NCBI GenBank assembly: GCA_002733805.1
Contig: NVXG01000035.1
Location: forward strand, 1-64,000
Origin: Robiginitomaculum sp.
GTDB taxonomy: Bacteria; Pseudomonadota; Alphaproteobacteria; Caulobacterales; Maricaulaceae
Length of the DNA stretch: 64,000 nt
Reading direction: 5' to 3'
Under the pieces are notes generated by a model, which worked only from the letters and a program-made list of their open reading frames with translations, was not told where the DNA came from and ran no database searches. Both the position numbers and the translations under genes were made by a program. Positions 17,447 to 26,480 of this stretch are shown piece after piece (position 1 is the stretch's first letter; the number at the start of each line of letters is the position of its first letter).

Positions 17447-18982
17447 ATGAGAATTAGCATGGAAAAGAGTGTAATTTTAAATAAATTTATAGACCTATAC
17501 ACCGGACTACAACGCGCCCATGGTACCTACACGGTAGGAGAGAAAAGCGCCAATGGTAAAGTAGGTGGAAAAGCTCGAACAGTGCAAGAAGAAACGACAC
17601 GAGAAAAATACAAAAATCATTTAAGCGGTACCCATGGTATTGGTATTGTTCCAATACGTGAAGATAATTCCTGTTCATTCGGCGTCATCGACATTGATGA
17701 ATACAACGGCACCATTAACCATGCGCAGTTAGAAAAGCAGTGCCAAGAACTTAACCTCCCTATTGTTGTTTGCTGCAGTAAATCAGGCGGTGCTCATTGT
17801 TACCTATTTCTAACCGAACCAATTCCAGCGGGTGATATGCTCGACACGATGTCCACTATTGCAACATTAATAGGACATCCAGGGGTTGAGATATTCCCAA
17901 AACAACGAAGCCTAGCCAGCGACCAAGACACCGGAAATTGGATTAACATACCGTATTTCGATTGGGAGTTTCCCACGCGGCATGCCTTCGTTAACGGTGA
18001 GCCTGCCGATTTAGAACAATTTATCGTCCATGCCGAAAATATGAGGGTAACCCCCGCCGAATTTCACGCCTTGGAACTCACCCCAGAAGTCGATGATTTG
18101 TTGGAAGGTGCACCACCATGCCTTATTGCACTTTCTCAACAAACCGTGTCAGAAGGTGGGAGAAATAATTCTCTGTATAATTTCGGTGTTTATTGTAAGC
18201 AGCGGTGGCCGGATGATTGGGAATCAAAGATAGGTGATTTCAATAGCCGGTTTATTGAACCTAGCCTACTACCTGCCGAAGTTCTAAATATTTCTAAGTC
18301 GTTGAGGAAAAAGGATTATTTCTATGGCTGCGATGGGCCGCCCATAAAACAGTTCTGCAATAAAACCGTGTGCAAAAAGCAGAAGTACGGTATTGGTGGC
18401 GAAACTTTCGACAGTTTACCCCCGTTAATTCCCGACAGTATTCAAAAAATTGACACCACACCCCCGATTTGGATTATCGGCGTCGAAGGTATTCGTATAG
18501 AATGTTCTTCTACCCAATTATTAAAACAGGAACATTACCAAGTGTTATTGATGGATAAACTCAATAAAATTCACGGTAATATCAAACCGGACAAGTGGCG
18601 CAAGATTATTGCGGGCCTTATGTCAGACGTTGAAGTCATGCCAGCACCCATGGAATTAACCGAAACCGGAAAGCTCGGGCATCATTTAGAAGAGTATTTA
18701 CAGAACCGACCGAAAGCGCGCATTATTGATGGTATGGATAGGGGCCAAATTTGGGTAGAAAACCACAAAGCTCATTTCTTGTTAAATAAGTTCGCTGAAT
18801 TTTTGGAGACTAAACGGCAAGCGATGCCTCCTGAAAAACTTTGGTCAACATTGAGTAAGATGGGTGCGGAGCAAAAAACACTCACTATTGGTGATCTAGA
18901 AAAAGGCGTGTGTTTGGTTGACGAAAAGTTCGCTAGAACTATTGAACTAGAAGTCGTCGACGAAGATACAAGGGCGTTCTAA
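17447..18982 (+). CDS. Archaeo-eukaryotic-type primase (TOTE/Prim-Pol-like)
   Basis: 511 residues. The catalytic AEP motifs are seen: FGVIDIDEY (DxD at ~82-84) and SKSGGAHCYLF (His at ~117). A Cys cluster near 296-311 (CDGPPIKQFCNKTVCKK) is probably a zinc site and matches the TOTE-conflict-type primase arrangement. It would make primers for the polymerase encoded at 24.5 kb. A second in-frame ATG (MEKSV, 17459) is an equally plausible start. It overlaps the helicase start by one base. Confidence 0.8.
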   Translation: MRISMEKSVILNKFIDLYTGLQRAHGTYTVGEKSANGKVGGKARTVQEETTREKYKNHLSGTHGIGIVPIREDNSCSFGVIDIDEYNGTINHAQLEKQCQELNLPIVVCCSKSGGAHCYLFLTEPIPAGDMLDTMSTIATLIGHPGVEIFPKQRSLASDQDTGNWINIPYFDWEFPTRHAFVNGEPADLEQFIVHAENMRVTPAEFHALELTPEVDDLLEGAPPCLIALSQQTVSEGGRNNSLYNFGVYCKQRWPDDWESKIGDFNSRFIEPSLLPAEVLNISKSLRKKDYFYGCDGPPIKQFCNKTVCKKQKYGIGGETFDSLPPLIPDSIQKIDTTPPIWIIGVEGIRIECSSTQLLKQEHYQVLLMDKLNKIHGNIKPDKWRKIIAGLMSDVEVMPAPMELTETGKLGHHLEEYLQNRPKARIIDGMDRGQIWVENHKAHFLLNKFAEFLETKRQAMPPEKLWSTLSKMGAEQKTLTIGDLEKGVCLVDEKFARTIELEVVDEDTRAF

Positions 18983-20493
18983 TGAAGTATTTTAAGATCT
19001 TTGGCCCTCCTGGGTGCGGTAAAACGCATTCATTAATGGAAATTTTAGACCAAGAACTTAAAAAAGGAACGCCACCAGATAGAATCGCATTAGTTACCTT
19101 CACCAAAAAAGGGGCAGAAGAAGCTAAGCAGCGGGCAATAGAAAAATTCAATTTCAAAGAAAATGAATTACCGTATTTCCGTACCCTACACTCGATGGCA
19201 TTTAATGCTATGAGTGTGGGGTATGGCTCGGTGATGACTATGGAACATTGGAAAGATCTTTTTTCCAGTCTCGGACTTAGTTCAAAAAGTATTGATCACG
19301 TACAAAGCGGGGTCGCCGGTTCGGATTTGGACGGTGACCTATGTAACATGGTATTCAACATGGCGAGGAACCGCGCCGAAAATATCATAGATACGTATTA
19401 CGATTTAAACTTACCCCTTGCACAAGAAAAATTAGAGTTGTTTCAAAAAGTCGTTAGTGATTATAAGGAAGAACACCACCTCAACGACTTCACCGATATG
19501 CTAGAAGACTTTAAAGATACGGTACCCGTGGACGTCGCTATCATTGATGAGGCCCAAGATTTATCGTTCCTACAGTGGCGGGTGGTTGACACTGCTTTTG
19601 CTGACGCACAGCGTATGTACATGGCGGGGGATGATGACCAGGCGATTTATAAATGGTCGGGGGCTGACGCTAATATTTTCAGGAACAGAGAGGGGGAAGT
19701 ACGGATACTAAATAAGTCCTACCGGCTACCCCGTGTCGTGTGGCAATTGGCTAATAATATTTCCAGTCAAATAAAACAACGTCAAGCTAAAAAGTGGTTC
19801 CCAAAAGATGACGAGGGGTTCATTGATCACCGAACTGATATTTCACAAATAGATATGTCAAAAGGCGAGTGGCTTTTGTTATCCAGAAATAAGCACTTAC
19901 TGAAAACGTACAGTAAACGATGTCGAGCATTGGGCTACGTCTACATGTTGGGAAATACACCGTCGGTTAAAACCAAGCATTTAAACGCCATAACCATTTG
20001 GCGCTCGTTAATGTCGGGTAATGCCTTCGCCAAACTAGACCTATTACCTGTACTTAAGCTGTGCGAAGCCTTCGTCGACGGTTCGGCCTTTGATGTTGCC
20101 GACGATACAGACACATTCACAGTGGATGAATTGGTTGATATGGGCGCACTGTTAAATGGGGGTAGTTGGGCTAATCTACTCACCAGCATATCGCGCACTG
20201 ACAGAGAGTATTACGCCGAGATACTAAGCCAAGGGGGTAAGCTAGATGACGCCCCACGCATCAAAATATCGACGATGCACGCAACAAAAGGAGGGGAGTG
20301 CGATAACGTCGTTGTCCTTTCTGATATGACAAAACGCTGTTATACAGAGTATCAAGATTTCCCCGACGAGACGCACCGCGTATTTTATGTTGCTGTTACC
20401 CGAGCGAAACAAAGCCTATTTATATTAGAACCGAAGACAGAATATTATTATAAGTTTAACTGGTCTTTTGTATTGCAAAGCGGCAATCACTAA
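18982..20493 (+). CDS. UvrD/Rep-like SF1A helicase
   Basis: 503 residues. Walker A GPPGCGKT (8-15), motif Ia LVTFTKKGAEEA, Walker B IDEAQD (~187-192), motif III AGDDDQAIYKWSGA, motif IV LNKSYRLP, motif V STMHATKGGE and motif VI VFYVAVTRAKQ are all present. A full-length, apparently active 3'-5' type helicase, adjacent to the primase, so probably part of the replisome. A second SF1A helicase lies at 30117-31598. Confidence 0.92.
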   Translation: MKYFKIFGPPGCGKTHSLMEILDQELKKGTPPDRIALVTFTKKGAEEAKQRAIEKFNFKENELPYFRTLHSMAFNAMSVGYGSVMTMEHWKDLFSSLGLSSKSIDHVQSGVAGSDLDGDLCNMVFNMARNRAENIIDTYYDLNLPLAQEKLELFQKVVSDYKEEHHLNDFTDMLEDFKDTVPVDVAIIDEAQDLSFLQWRVVDTAFADAQRMYMAGDDDQAIYKWSGADANIFRNREGEVRILNKSYRLPRVVWQLANNISSQIKQRQAKKWFPKDDEGFIDHRTDISQIDMSKGEWLLLSRNKHLLKTYSKRCRALGYVYMLGNTPSVKTKHLNAITIWRSLMSGNAFAKLDLLPVLKLCEAFVDGSAFDVADDTDTFTVDELVDMGALLNGGSWANLLTSISRTDREYYAEILSQGGKLDDAPRIKISTMHATKGGECDNVVVLSDMTKRCYTEYQDFPDETHRVFYVAVTRAKQSLFILEPKTEYYYKFNWSFVLQSGNH

Positions 20494-20568
20494 TTTATGA
20501 TAACCACATGGCGTCAAAGAACACAGTTAACGTTGGGAACTGTATACACGACACCATAGGAGAGGGTT

Positions 20569-20600
20569 AACCCCAAAATTAACCCTCTCCACCCAGAAAC
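20569..20600 (+). other. Perfect 12-bp hairpin without T tract
   Basis: GGAGAGGGTTAA pairs fully with TTAACCCTCTCC around an 8-base loop (CCCCAAAA). No T run follows, so it is not a classical terminator. It precedes a small leader with CAGAAACT and CGAAAC motifs and the gene at 20620. It could be a processing or mRNA-stability structure. Confidence 0.7.
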
Positions 20601-20619
20601 TAAAACCGAGAATCGAAAC

Positions 20620-20697
20620 ATGATAAATTTTATTAATCGCAATGCCGAAAACATAATTTTGGTATCAGCCCCTTTTGTTATTGGGTGGATAGTATGA
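20620..20697 (+). CDS. Very small membrane peptide
   Basis: 25 residues with one hydrophobic stretch (IILVSAPFVIGWIV). It starts after a hairpin and an A-rich leader (ATCGAAACATG), and its TGA overlaps the next ATG (ATGA), which supports translation. Unknown function. Confidence 0.4.
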   Translation: MINFINRNAENIILVSAPFVIGWIV

Positions 20698-20888
20698 CTA
20701 TCGATTACCAAGTATTAGCCTTTGTTTTGTATTTACTCGGCGCATTCCTACAGTACAATTTCCTTAGATTTATAAACGCGACTACAGGTAGGAAAAACAG
20801 ACGGTTTTCGTTGTGTTTATTATCAATATTCTGGTTCTTAGGTACAATCTACATTTTATTTACACTGAAGATTAAGGATTGGTTATGA
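20694..20888 (+). CDS. Small two-span membrane protein
   Basis: 64 residues from ATG 20694 (ATGA overlap with the preceding peptide); an in-frame GTG at 20685 is the alternative. Hydrophobic helices at ~7-24 and ~42-60 flank a basic loop (TTGRKNRRF). No family recognised. Overlaps the next gene by 4 bp. Confidence 0.55.
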   Translation: MTIDYQVLAFVLYLLGAFLQYNFLRFINATTGRKNRRFSLCLLSIFWFLGTIYILFTLKIKDWL

Positions 20889-21688
20889 AAATGGAAAAAC
20901 CTGTTTACATGATTGACGGTATATTGTTTCGGGACGGTTATAGCGGTAAGCCGGTAATGTTAACGGAATACACAAACCCCACGGAACCGGTACTAGGTCA
21001 CGCGGACAATAAGTATGACTACGAACATGATTGTCATTTTGTTTATTGCCCTTACTGTAACTATTGCGACGAAGAACCGTACTTTAGTACACGCGATATG
21101 TTTTTTGAAGAAGAGGAATTCGAGTGCTCATCGTGCAGTAGAGAATTCACCGTAGACGCGGACTTTGGTTCCGGTTATACAGCCAACACGAAACGATGCC
21201 GAGAGGGTGCCCACAAATACTATTTTGAACGTCAGGGGTCTAACCACTCTATGGATAAAATGGGGTGGCACAAGGTATTAACTTGTACCAATTGCGACTA
21301 CTCAAAATACACTTGGTCACCAAAGGACACTAAAACCCGCGAATTTTTAGAAGTAACTACCCCATTACCTTGGCGGGAAGAGTACAACAACCCTGATTAT
21401 TTCGACCCCGAGGGAACGCTTAAGGCATCGAAGACCTACGGGGCATGTACACAGTGTAATTACCAGGGTGTTCTGAATAAACAGAGTACGGATGAGGACG
21501 GGAACGGTGGTTATTACGATTGCCCCGAGTGCCACGAAGAAGCAGAACCCAAAAACATTTTAGATTTACCCTTTTTGAAAACCCCAATATTGGACGGGGT
21601 GGAAATAATGGCCATGCAACGTGATTGGAAAAATAAATACGGTTACGAAAGAAAATTTACTTTAGAAGAGTGCAGACGATGGAGGTGA
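20885..21688 (+). CDS. Multi-zinc-ribbon protein
   Basis: 267 residues starting at ATG 20885, behind TAAGGATTGGTT. At least four CxxC pairs are seen (YCPYCNYC, ECSSCS, CTNCDY, CTQCNY, CPEC), consistent with two or three zinc ribbons. Such proteins bind nucleic acid or act as adaptors. It lies between helicase and clamp genes, so a replication or transcription factor role is possible. Unknown family. Confidence 0.65.
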   Translation: MKMEKPVYMIDGILFRDGYSGKPVMLTEYTNPTEPVLGHADNKYDYEHDCHFVYCPYCNYCDEEPYFSTRDMFFEEEEFECSSCSREFTVDADFGSGYTANTKRCREGAHKYYFERQGSNHSMDKMGWHKVLTCTNCDYSKYTWSPKDTKTREFLEVTTPLPWREEYNNPDYFDPEGTLKASKTYGACTQCNYQGVLNKQSTDEDGNGGYYDCPECHEEAEPKNILDLPFLKTPILDGVEIMAMQRDWKNKYGYERKFTLEECRRWR

Positions 21689-21690
21689 TA

Positions 21691-22467
21691 TTGAACAATT
21701 TCATTTTTGACTTAGACACGTTTAGCGTGGTTTTTCGCGCTAGTGACGACACGGTCAACAACGAGAACATTATGTTAACACTACCGGAAAAATACGTTAT
21801 GTATGACGTATTCACCGCAGTGGATGACATAGCCAAAAAGTATAAACAAAAAGACATTGCCACGATGGCACGTCAATACCTCGGCATGAAGCAAGACCGC
21901 TGCCGTCAGCCAGCACGAACCGCCGCGCAGTTAATCGAAGTTTGGGTGAACGCTAAAGATATTCCTGTGTTTCCCGTTCCGGTGGTTAAGGTTCAAAACG
22001 ATGACCGGAAAGGTACTTGGCGCAAAGAACCACCCGCGATGATGCACCCACAGCACGGGGATAGAAAAGCGCGTTGTTACTTCGGAATTAAACGTGAGCT
22101 ACAATTAATTAGATCTAACATACGATTGTGGAGAACTCGTGACAAAATATGCGAAGAGTTAGCCGTTAAATATGATCTAGCCGTTGGTACCGTAAAATTA
22201 GTCTACACTGAGGTTAGGCAGGATTTCCCCGTACTTAAAGAACTCCCCCACTTAGCGTCAATGGCCTATTTACAATTCATCCGCGAAAAGCGGGCCGAAG
22301 GTTGCACGGAGGAATACATAAGAAAAGATTTCCTATTAGCGTTTGGTACAAGTACCACCGATTGTGCCTTATACCTGCAGGGCAAAAAGCCACCTAAATA
22401 TCAACCCACCAAAAAAGAACGTGAGGCTATAAAATATGAATCAATCAACAGTAAGAAATCTAACTGA
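21691..22467 (+). CDS. Hypothetical protein, replication region, TTG start
   Basis: 258 residues if started at TTG 21691, chosen because a perfect GGAGGTG (21681-21687) lies 5 bases before it and it follows the previous stop. An in-frame ATG at 21679 has no such RBS. Contains LPEKYVMYDVFTAVDDIAKKY and a helix-turn-helix-like TRDKICEELAVKYDLAVGTV. A DNA-binding role is possible. Family not recognised. Confidence 0.6.
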   Translation: MNNFIFDLDTFSVVFRASDDTVNNENIMLTLPEKYVMYDVFTAVDDIAKKYKQKDIATMARQYLGMKQDRCRQPARTAAQLIEVWVNAKDIPVFPVPVVKVQNDDRKGTWRKEPPAMMHPQHGDRKARCYFGIKRELQLIRSNIRLWRTRDKICEELAVKYDLAVGTVKLVYTEVRQDFPVLKELPHLASMAYLQFIREKRAEGCTEEYIRKDFLLAFGTSTTDCALYLQGKKPPKYQPTKKEREAIKYESINSKKSN

Positions 22468-22576
22468 TCAAGAAATTGCGTAAATGGTAGAAACAGAAAC
22501 GAACGAACTTGTTAAACGACGATTAGAAAAAGAGTGTGTTAGACGCTTTGTAAAAGCAACTTTTAAAATACTATAA
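22436..22576 (+). pseudogene. Small phage gene interrupted by an in-frame TAA
   Basis: Reading from ATG 22436 gives MNQSTVRNLTDQEIA, a TAA at 22481-22483, then in the same frame MVETETNELVKRRLE to a TAA at 22576. The joined product has the pattern LTDQEIAxMVxxETxELV known from many short phage proteins, with the stop replacing the usual Gln/Asp/Glu codon (TAA from CAA or GAA). Either a nonsense mutation, with the 30-residue 3' part possibly still translated from ATG 22484, or a sequencing error. Genes nearby use TAA as a normal stop. Confidence 0.6.
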
Positions 22577-22776
22577 TGTTAACCAAGGCAATAGCTCAAA
22601 AAATAACAATCAGGGCAAACAAGTTAAAACCTTGGTTAAATCGGCGTATAGTTTGGTTAGCTATTAAGGTCATTACCACCCCAATCGATGACATTAATGC
22701 TAACCTAGCCATTAACGAAACAACGCGAGAAATGTATGTTAGAAACATTGAATTTTGTGAAAGGGGCGGTTGGTAA
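22576..22776 (+). CDS. Small basic hypothetical protein
   Basis: 66 residues, basic N-terminus (KITIRANKLKPWLNRRI) and a helical middle. Its ATG overlaps the stop of the preceding broken gene (TAATG). It overlaps the sliding clamp gene by 41 bp in another frame, which is unusual but supported by continuous coupling. Confidence 0.5.
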   Translation: MLTKAIAQKITIRANKLKPWLNRRIVWLAIKVITTPIDDINANLAINETTREMYVRNIEFCERGGW

Positions 22777-23701
22777 AAAGGGTGCCGCGCCAATACTTTC
22801 ACACTTCCATATAAAGGGCGGCCGTATACTTGCGACGAATGGTAACATTACTATTAGCGCCCCTACTGATTTATCTATCGAAGCGAAAGTACCAGCATCC
22901 CGTTTTATTCAAGCTATGCGCAGTGTTGGTAAAAAGGAATACGAAATTAAAACCACGCAGAAGAACCTCATTGTTAAAGCCGGTTCTTTTCGAGTGCAAT
23001 TACCGCTAACAACAATTGCTTTTCCAGAAGTAGAACCAGGTGATTATAATTACGAATTACCGGAAACCTTCCTAGCTCACCTTGCGGTAGCCTTACCGTT
23101 TATTGCTGACGACCCTAGCCGACCATGGGCGTGTGGTTTGTCGATTAAGGGTGGTTGTATTTATGCAACGGACAATACCAGCCTCATTCAAATTATGGCG
23201 GACATTCACACCGACCTTGCATTTGTTCTACCGATTTACGCGGTAGAGGAATTAATACGAATGAAAACGGTTCCTGGTTCGGTAAGTGTTGACGAATGTT
23301 CTGCAACGTTTCATTATTCAGATACGTCATGGTTTAGAACCAACTTGTTTACTCAGCCATGGCCGGATTTAGACAAGCATTTAGAAGGTGTCGAAGTACC
23401 GGACTATATGCATATTCAATTAGAAATGATTGCAGAAATAAAGAATTTAATACCGTTTTGTGATGACAGTAATAAACCAACATTACACTTCAACGGTTCA
23501 ACCGTAGCCACCGATGACGGCCCGACGAAAGCTAGTGTTAAACTCACAGGGTTTGATGGTACGGGAATGTATAACGCACACCATTTATTGAGGGTGCTGG
23601 CGGTAGCCGAATTTGCTAACTTCACTGTTTACCCTAAGGGCGTACCATTCATGGGTTTAAACGGTTTATTAAAAGGATTATTAACAGGGGTTCGAAAATG
23701 A
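22736..23701 (+). CDS. DNA polymerase sliding clamp (beta clamp-like)
   Basis: 321 residues, a little shorter than bacterial DnaN (~366). N-terminal MLETLNFVKGAVGKKGAAPI continues into LSHFHIKGGRILATNGNITI, as in DnaN domain 1. PASRFIQAMRS, LPLTTIAFPEVE, GLSIKGGCIYATDNTSL and LPIYAVEELIRM follow. A ring clamp would tether the family A polymerase encoded 0.8 kb downstream. No clamp-loader gene is evident, so the host loader is presumably used. Confidence 0.8.
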   Translation: MLETLNFVKGAVGKKGAAPILSHFHIKGGRILATNGNITISAPTDLSIEAKVPASRFIQAMRSVGKKEYEIKTTQKNLIVKAGSFRVQLPLTTIAFPEVEPGDYNYELPETFLAHLAVALPFIADDPSRPWACGLSIKGGCIYATDNTSLIQIMADIHTDLAFVLPIYAVEELIRMKTVPGSVSVDECSATFHYSDTSWFRTNLFTQPWPDLDKHLEGVEVPDYMHIQLEMIAEIKNLIPFCDDSNKPTLHFNGSTVATDDGPTKASVKLTGFDGTGMYNAHHLLRVLAVAEFANFTVYPKGVPFMGLNGLLKGLLTGVRK

Positions 23702-24021
23702 ATTTTATAGAATTTATACAAGAAGTGATTAGTTTAGCGGAACTGCAGGTTGCTGCATTTGCAGAAAACCCCGCCGAAGCGGTGGTCTATATAAAGGCTA
23801 TTGAGCTTTTTAAAAAACATTTAACATGGCACCCCGCGAACCACAGTTGTAAGTACCTCGCTGGGGTAATGGCTATGTTACGAACCCAAGTACCTGATTA
23901 CGACACCGTCCTTTCTGACGTTATAGGGAACACCTTAGGCCTTATAGATGATGGAGCAGAATCACGATATCGGTTAGCTACAGCGCGTGCCCAACTTAAA
24001 GCCTTAGGGGTGATGCTATGA
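23698..24021 (+). CDS. Hypothetical helical protein
   Basis: 107 residues, mostly helical, with LFKKHLTWHPANHSCKYLAG in the middle. ATGA overlaps on both sides tie it to the clamp and the next XRE-like gene. No family recognised. Confidence 0.6.
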   Translation: MNFIEFIQEVISLAELQVAAFAENPAEAVVYIKAIELFKKHLTWHPANHSCKYLAGVMAMLRTQVPDYDTVLSDVIGNTLGLIDDGAESRYRLATARAQLKALGVML

Positions 24022-24263
24022 AAATGAGAAAACCAACACACCCAGGCGAACGCTTCGCCGAGTTTGTTTTAAACCAGGGCCTAATTATATCAGTGGCCGC
24101 CCTTGCTATGGGTTATCGAGTGCAGGAACTTCGCGAAGTGGTAGATGGTGCACCGTTGTCGATAGAAATGGCCGAGAAGTGGGGTATATTTACCGACACA
24201 ACAACAGAGTCTTGGTATAACATGCAAGTGGCTTTTGACGAATGGGAAATTGAAAATGTTTGA
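24018..24263 (+). CDS. HigA/VapI-like XRE protein without toxin
   Basis: 81 residues. The frame of HigA-type antitoxins is clear: PTHPGERFAEFVLNQGLIIS, VAALAMGYRVQELREVVDG, then ESWYNMQVAFDEWE (family form SPEFWLNLQAAYDLWE). No HigB-like toxin is next to it. The HTH is degenerate, so it may be a decoy, an anti-toxin supplied by the phage or a regulator. Confidence 0.7.
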   Translation: MKMRKPTHPGERFAEFVLNQGLIISVAALAMGYRVQELREVVDGAPLSIEMAEKWGIFTDTTTESWYNMQVAFDEWEIENV

Positions 24264-24468
24264 TGGCCTGTGTTATAACAAAACGATTAACTCGGCTAGT
24301 TTAAATGTAAATCTCGGTGATATCACAGTGAGATATGTTTTATTCTTTCCAATAAAAAACCAACCTAGTGTTGAGACAGGTATTTCCGAAATTAGAACAG
24401 CGGCAAATTACCCCTACACCCTTCTTAGTATAATTTCAGCTCGATCATTTAAGGAATTTGTATGTTAG
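24256..24468 (+). CDS. Small hypothetical protein
   Basis: 70 residues from ATG 24256 (an upstream in-frame start at 24235 lies inside the previous gene). Beta-rich with VNLGDITVRYVLFFPI and a helical end (YTLLSIISARSFKEFV), a size and layout like KTSC-type domains but without the motif. Overlaps the DNA polymerase start by 7 bp. Confidence 0.5.
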   Translation: MFDGLCYNKTINSASLNVNLGDITVRYVLFFPIKNQPSVETGISEIRTAANYPYTLLSIISARSFKEFVC

Positions 24469-26480
24469 ATGGTATTTTTTGGGATGGTCACGGGAACGGT
24501 AAAAAGAAGCGGGCGGATTTTAGACCGTTGGCACCGATACCAAAAACAGGATGGGTAAAGCCGAGCGGCTACCCTGATTTGTCCTCTGCTAATATTATAT
24601 CAATCGACATAGAAACCCGTGATCCTGATTTAAAAACCATGGGTAGCAGTGTGCGACGTGATGGTTATATAGCAGGGGTTGCCGTTGGTACCGATGACGG
24701 TTTTCGTTCGTACTACCCGATTGCTCATGAAGTTGGTGGTATTATGTCACCGCACAACATGCCCGCGAAGTTCGTTTTCAAATGGTTGAGCCGTGAGCTT
24801 GGTAGAAAAGAACAGTTTAAAATCGGGGCCAACCTTCTGTATGATTTGGAATATTTGGAACACGCCGGTGTTACTTGGTGCGGTCAGATTATTGATGTTC
24901 AGATTGCAGAACCTTTGATTGATGAAAATAACTTTTCATACGCCCTCGACCGCATCGCGAATAAGTATTTGGGAGAATCAAAAGAAGACGAAGCGTTACA
25001 CAAATGGGCGGCCCAAAGTTACGGCGGTAAGCCCACGCGAACAGACCAGGCTAGAAACTATTGGAGGTGCCCACCAGAATTGGTTGGCCCTTATGCTATA
25101 TCTGACATTGATTTGCCCCTGCGTATTTGGGAACATCAAAAAATGATTATCAAACAACAGAACCTTGAAAACGTGTTTGATATGGAATCCCGATTAATGC
25201 CTATGCTGTTAAAGATGAAACAGAAAGGCGTACGGGTTGACCCTAAAATGGTAAAGAAATTAGGGCAGGAATGGCGAGAAGAACGGGGTATTTTAGTTCG
25301 TAACCTTTCTAAGTTCGTTAACATCCGAGAAGAATTTAATGCCGATGATAAAGGCCACTTAAAACTACTTTGGGATAAACAAGATTTACCCGTTGTAAAA
25401 ACAAAGAAAGGACAGCAATCATTCGCGGCAGCCGTTATTGATGCTAGCAACGACCCCTTTGTTAATAAAGTTAAACGTATTCGACAGCTTACAAAATCGA
25501 TAGGGACGTATGTAGATGGATACTTCGGAAAACACGTTATTAATGGCAGGATACACTGCCAATTTAATCAGCTTCGTTCAGATGACGGCGGCACGGTCTC
25601 AGGCCGATTTTCCTCATCCCAACCGAATTTACAAAATGTCACTAGCCGAGGGGAATTCTCAGTTTTGCGTGAAGCCTTTTTGCCAGAACCTGGTCAAAGG
25701 TGGTGGAAGCTCGATTACTCATCTATCGAGCCAAGATTATGCGCGCATTACGGAAGCGGCCCAAGTGCCGACGCCCTACGGGCATTGTATAAAAAGAATC
25801 CCAAGACTGACTTTTATTTGATTGCGGCAGACGCGGCGAATATTGAACGACCGCCCGCAAAAGTCGTTGCCTTGGCTGACATGTACGGGCGTGGTTTGGC
25901 TAGCATGGCATTAGCGTTAGGTATCACTGAAAAAGAAGCTGAACGTATTAAGGATTTAATGCACAAAGCGAACCCATTTATTCCCGCATTAGCAAAGGCT
26001 GCCAGCAACCGAGCAAAGCAACGTGGTTATATCACTATGCTTTCGGGTCGTCGACGTCGTTTTGACCGTTGGTCACCGAAAAACTGGGACATACGCAAAA
26101 AGTACGAAGATAAAAACGGTTACGGTTCAGCTACCCGCGATAGTGAAGAGGAAATACTTGCCGAATTTGGGTGTTCAGCACAACGCGTAGAGACGCACAA
26201 GGCGCTTAATTCCATCCTACAAGGGGGTAGTGCCGACTTAATCAAGAAAGCCATGGTAGAGTCATTTGAGGCGGGTGTGTACGACGAAATTGGAGTACCT
26301 CAGTTAACGGTACACGATGAACTAGATTTATCAGCAGACCCCGAAAACCCCGCACACGTGGAAGCAATATTCGAAGCCAAAAATCATATGGAAACCTCGT
26401 ATGACCTTGGCGTATTCCCCCTGGTAGATGTCGAGATGGGGCCAAACTGGAAGCAGGTAGAAGACTATGAACGTAATTAA
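24462..26480 (+). CDS. DNA polymerase I family (family A) with 3'-5' exonuclease
   Basis: 672 residues. The 3'-5' exonuclease ExoI motif is SIDIETRDP (DxE at 49-51). Polymerase motif A is KLDYSSIEPRLCAHY (~416), motif B lies in the KVVALADMYGRGLASMAL helix and motif C is VHDEL (~616). No N-terminal 5'-3' nuclease domain, as in many phage enzymes. The replicative polymerase of the phage, encoded in an overlapping cluster with clamp and primase. Confidence 0.95.
   Translation: MLDGIFWDGHGNGKKKRADFRPLAPIPKTGWVKPSGYPDLSSANIISIDIETRDPDLKTMGSSVRRDGYIAGVAVGTDDGFRSYYPIAHEVGGIMSPHNMPAKFVFKWLSRELGRKEQFKIGANLLYDLEYLEHAGVTWCGQIIDVQIAEPLIDENNFSYALDRIANKYLGESKEDEALHKWAAQSYGGKPTRTDQARNYWRCPPELVGPYAISDIDLPLRIWEHQKMIIKQQNLENVFDMESRLMPMLLKMKQKGVRVDPKMVKKLGQEWREERGILVRNLSKFVNIREEFNADDKGHLKLLWDKQDLPVVKTKKGQQSFAAAVIDASNDPFVNKVKRIRQLTKSIGTYVDGYFGKHVINGRIHCQFNQLRSDDGGTVSGRFSSSQPNLQNVTSRGEFSVLREAFLPEPGQRWWKLDYSSIEPRLCAHYGSGPSADALRALYKKNPKTDFYLIAADAANIERPPAKVVALADMYGRGLASMALALGITEKEAERIKDLMHKANPFIPALAKAASNRAKQRGYITMLSGRRRRFDRWSPKNWDIRKKYEDKNGYGSATRDSEEEILAEFGCSAQRVETHKALNSILQGGSADLIKKAMVESFEAGVYDEIGVPQLTVHDELDLSADPENPAHVEAIFEAKNHMETSYDLGVFPLVDVEMGPNWKQVEDYERN

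Noticed and set aside
22484-22502. AGAAACAGAAACGAACG as another leader element
   Set aside because: It lies in the coding sequence of the interrupted gene and no promoter precedes it; possibly chance.
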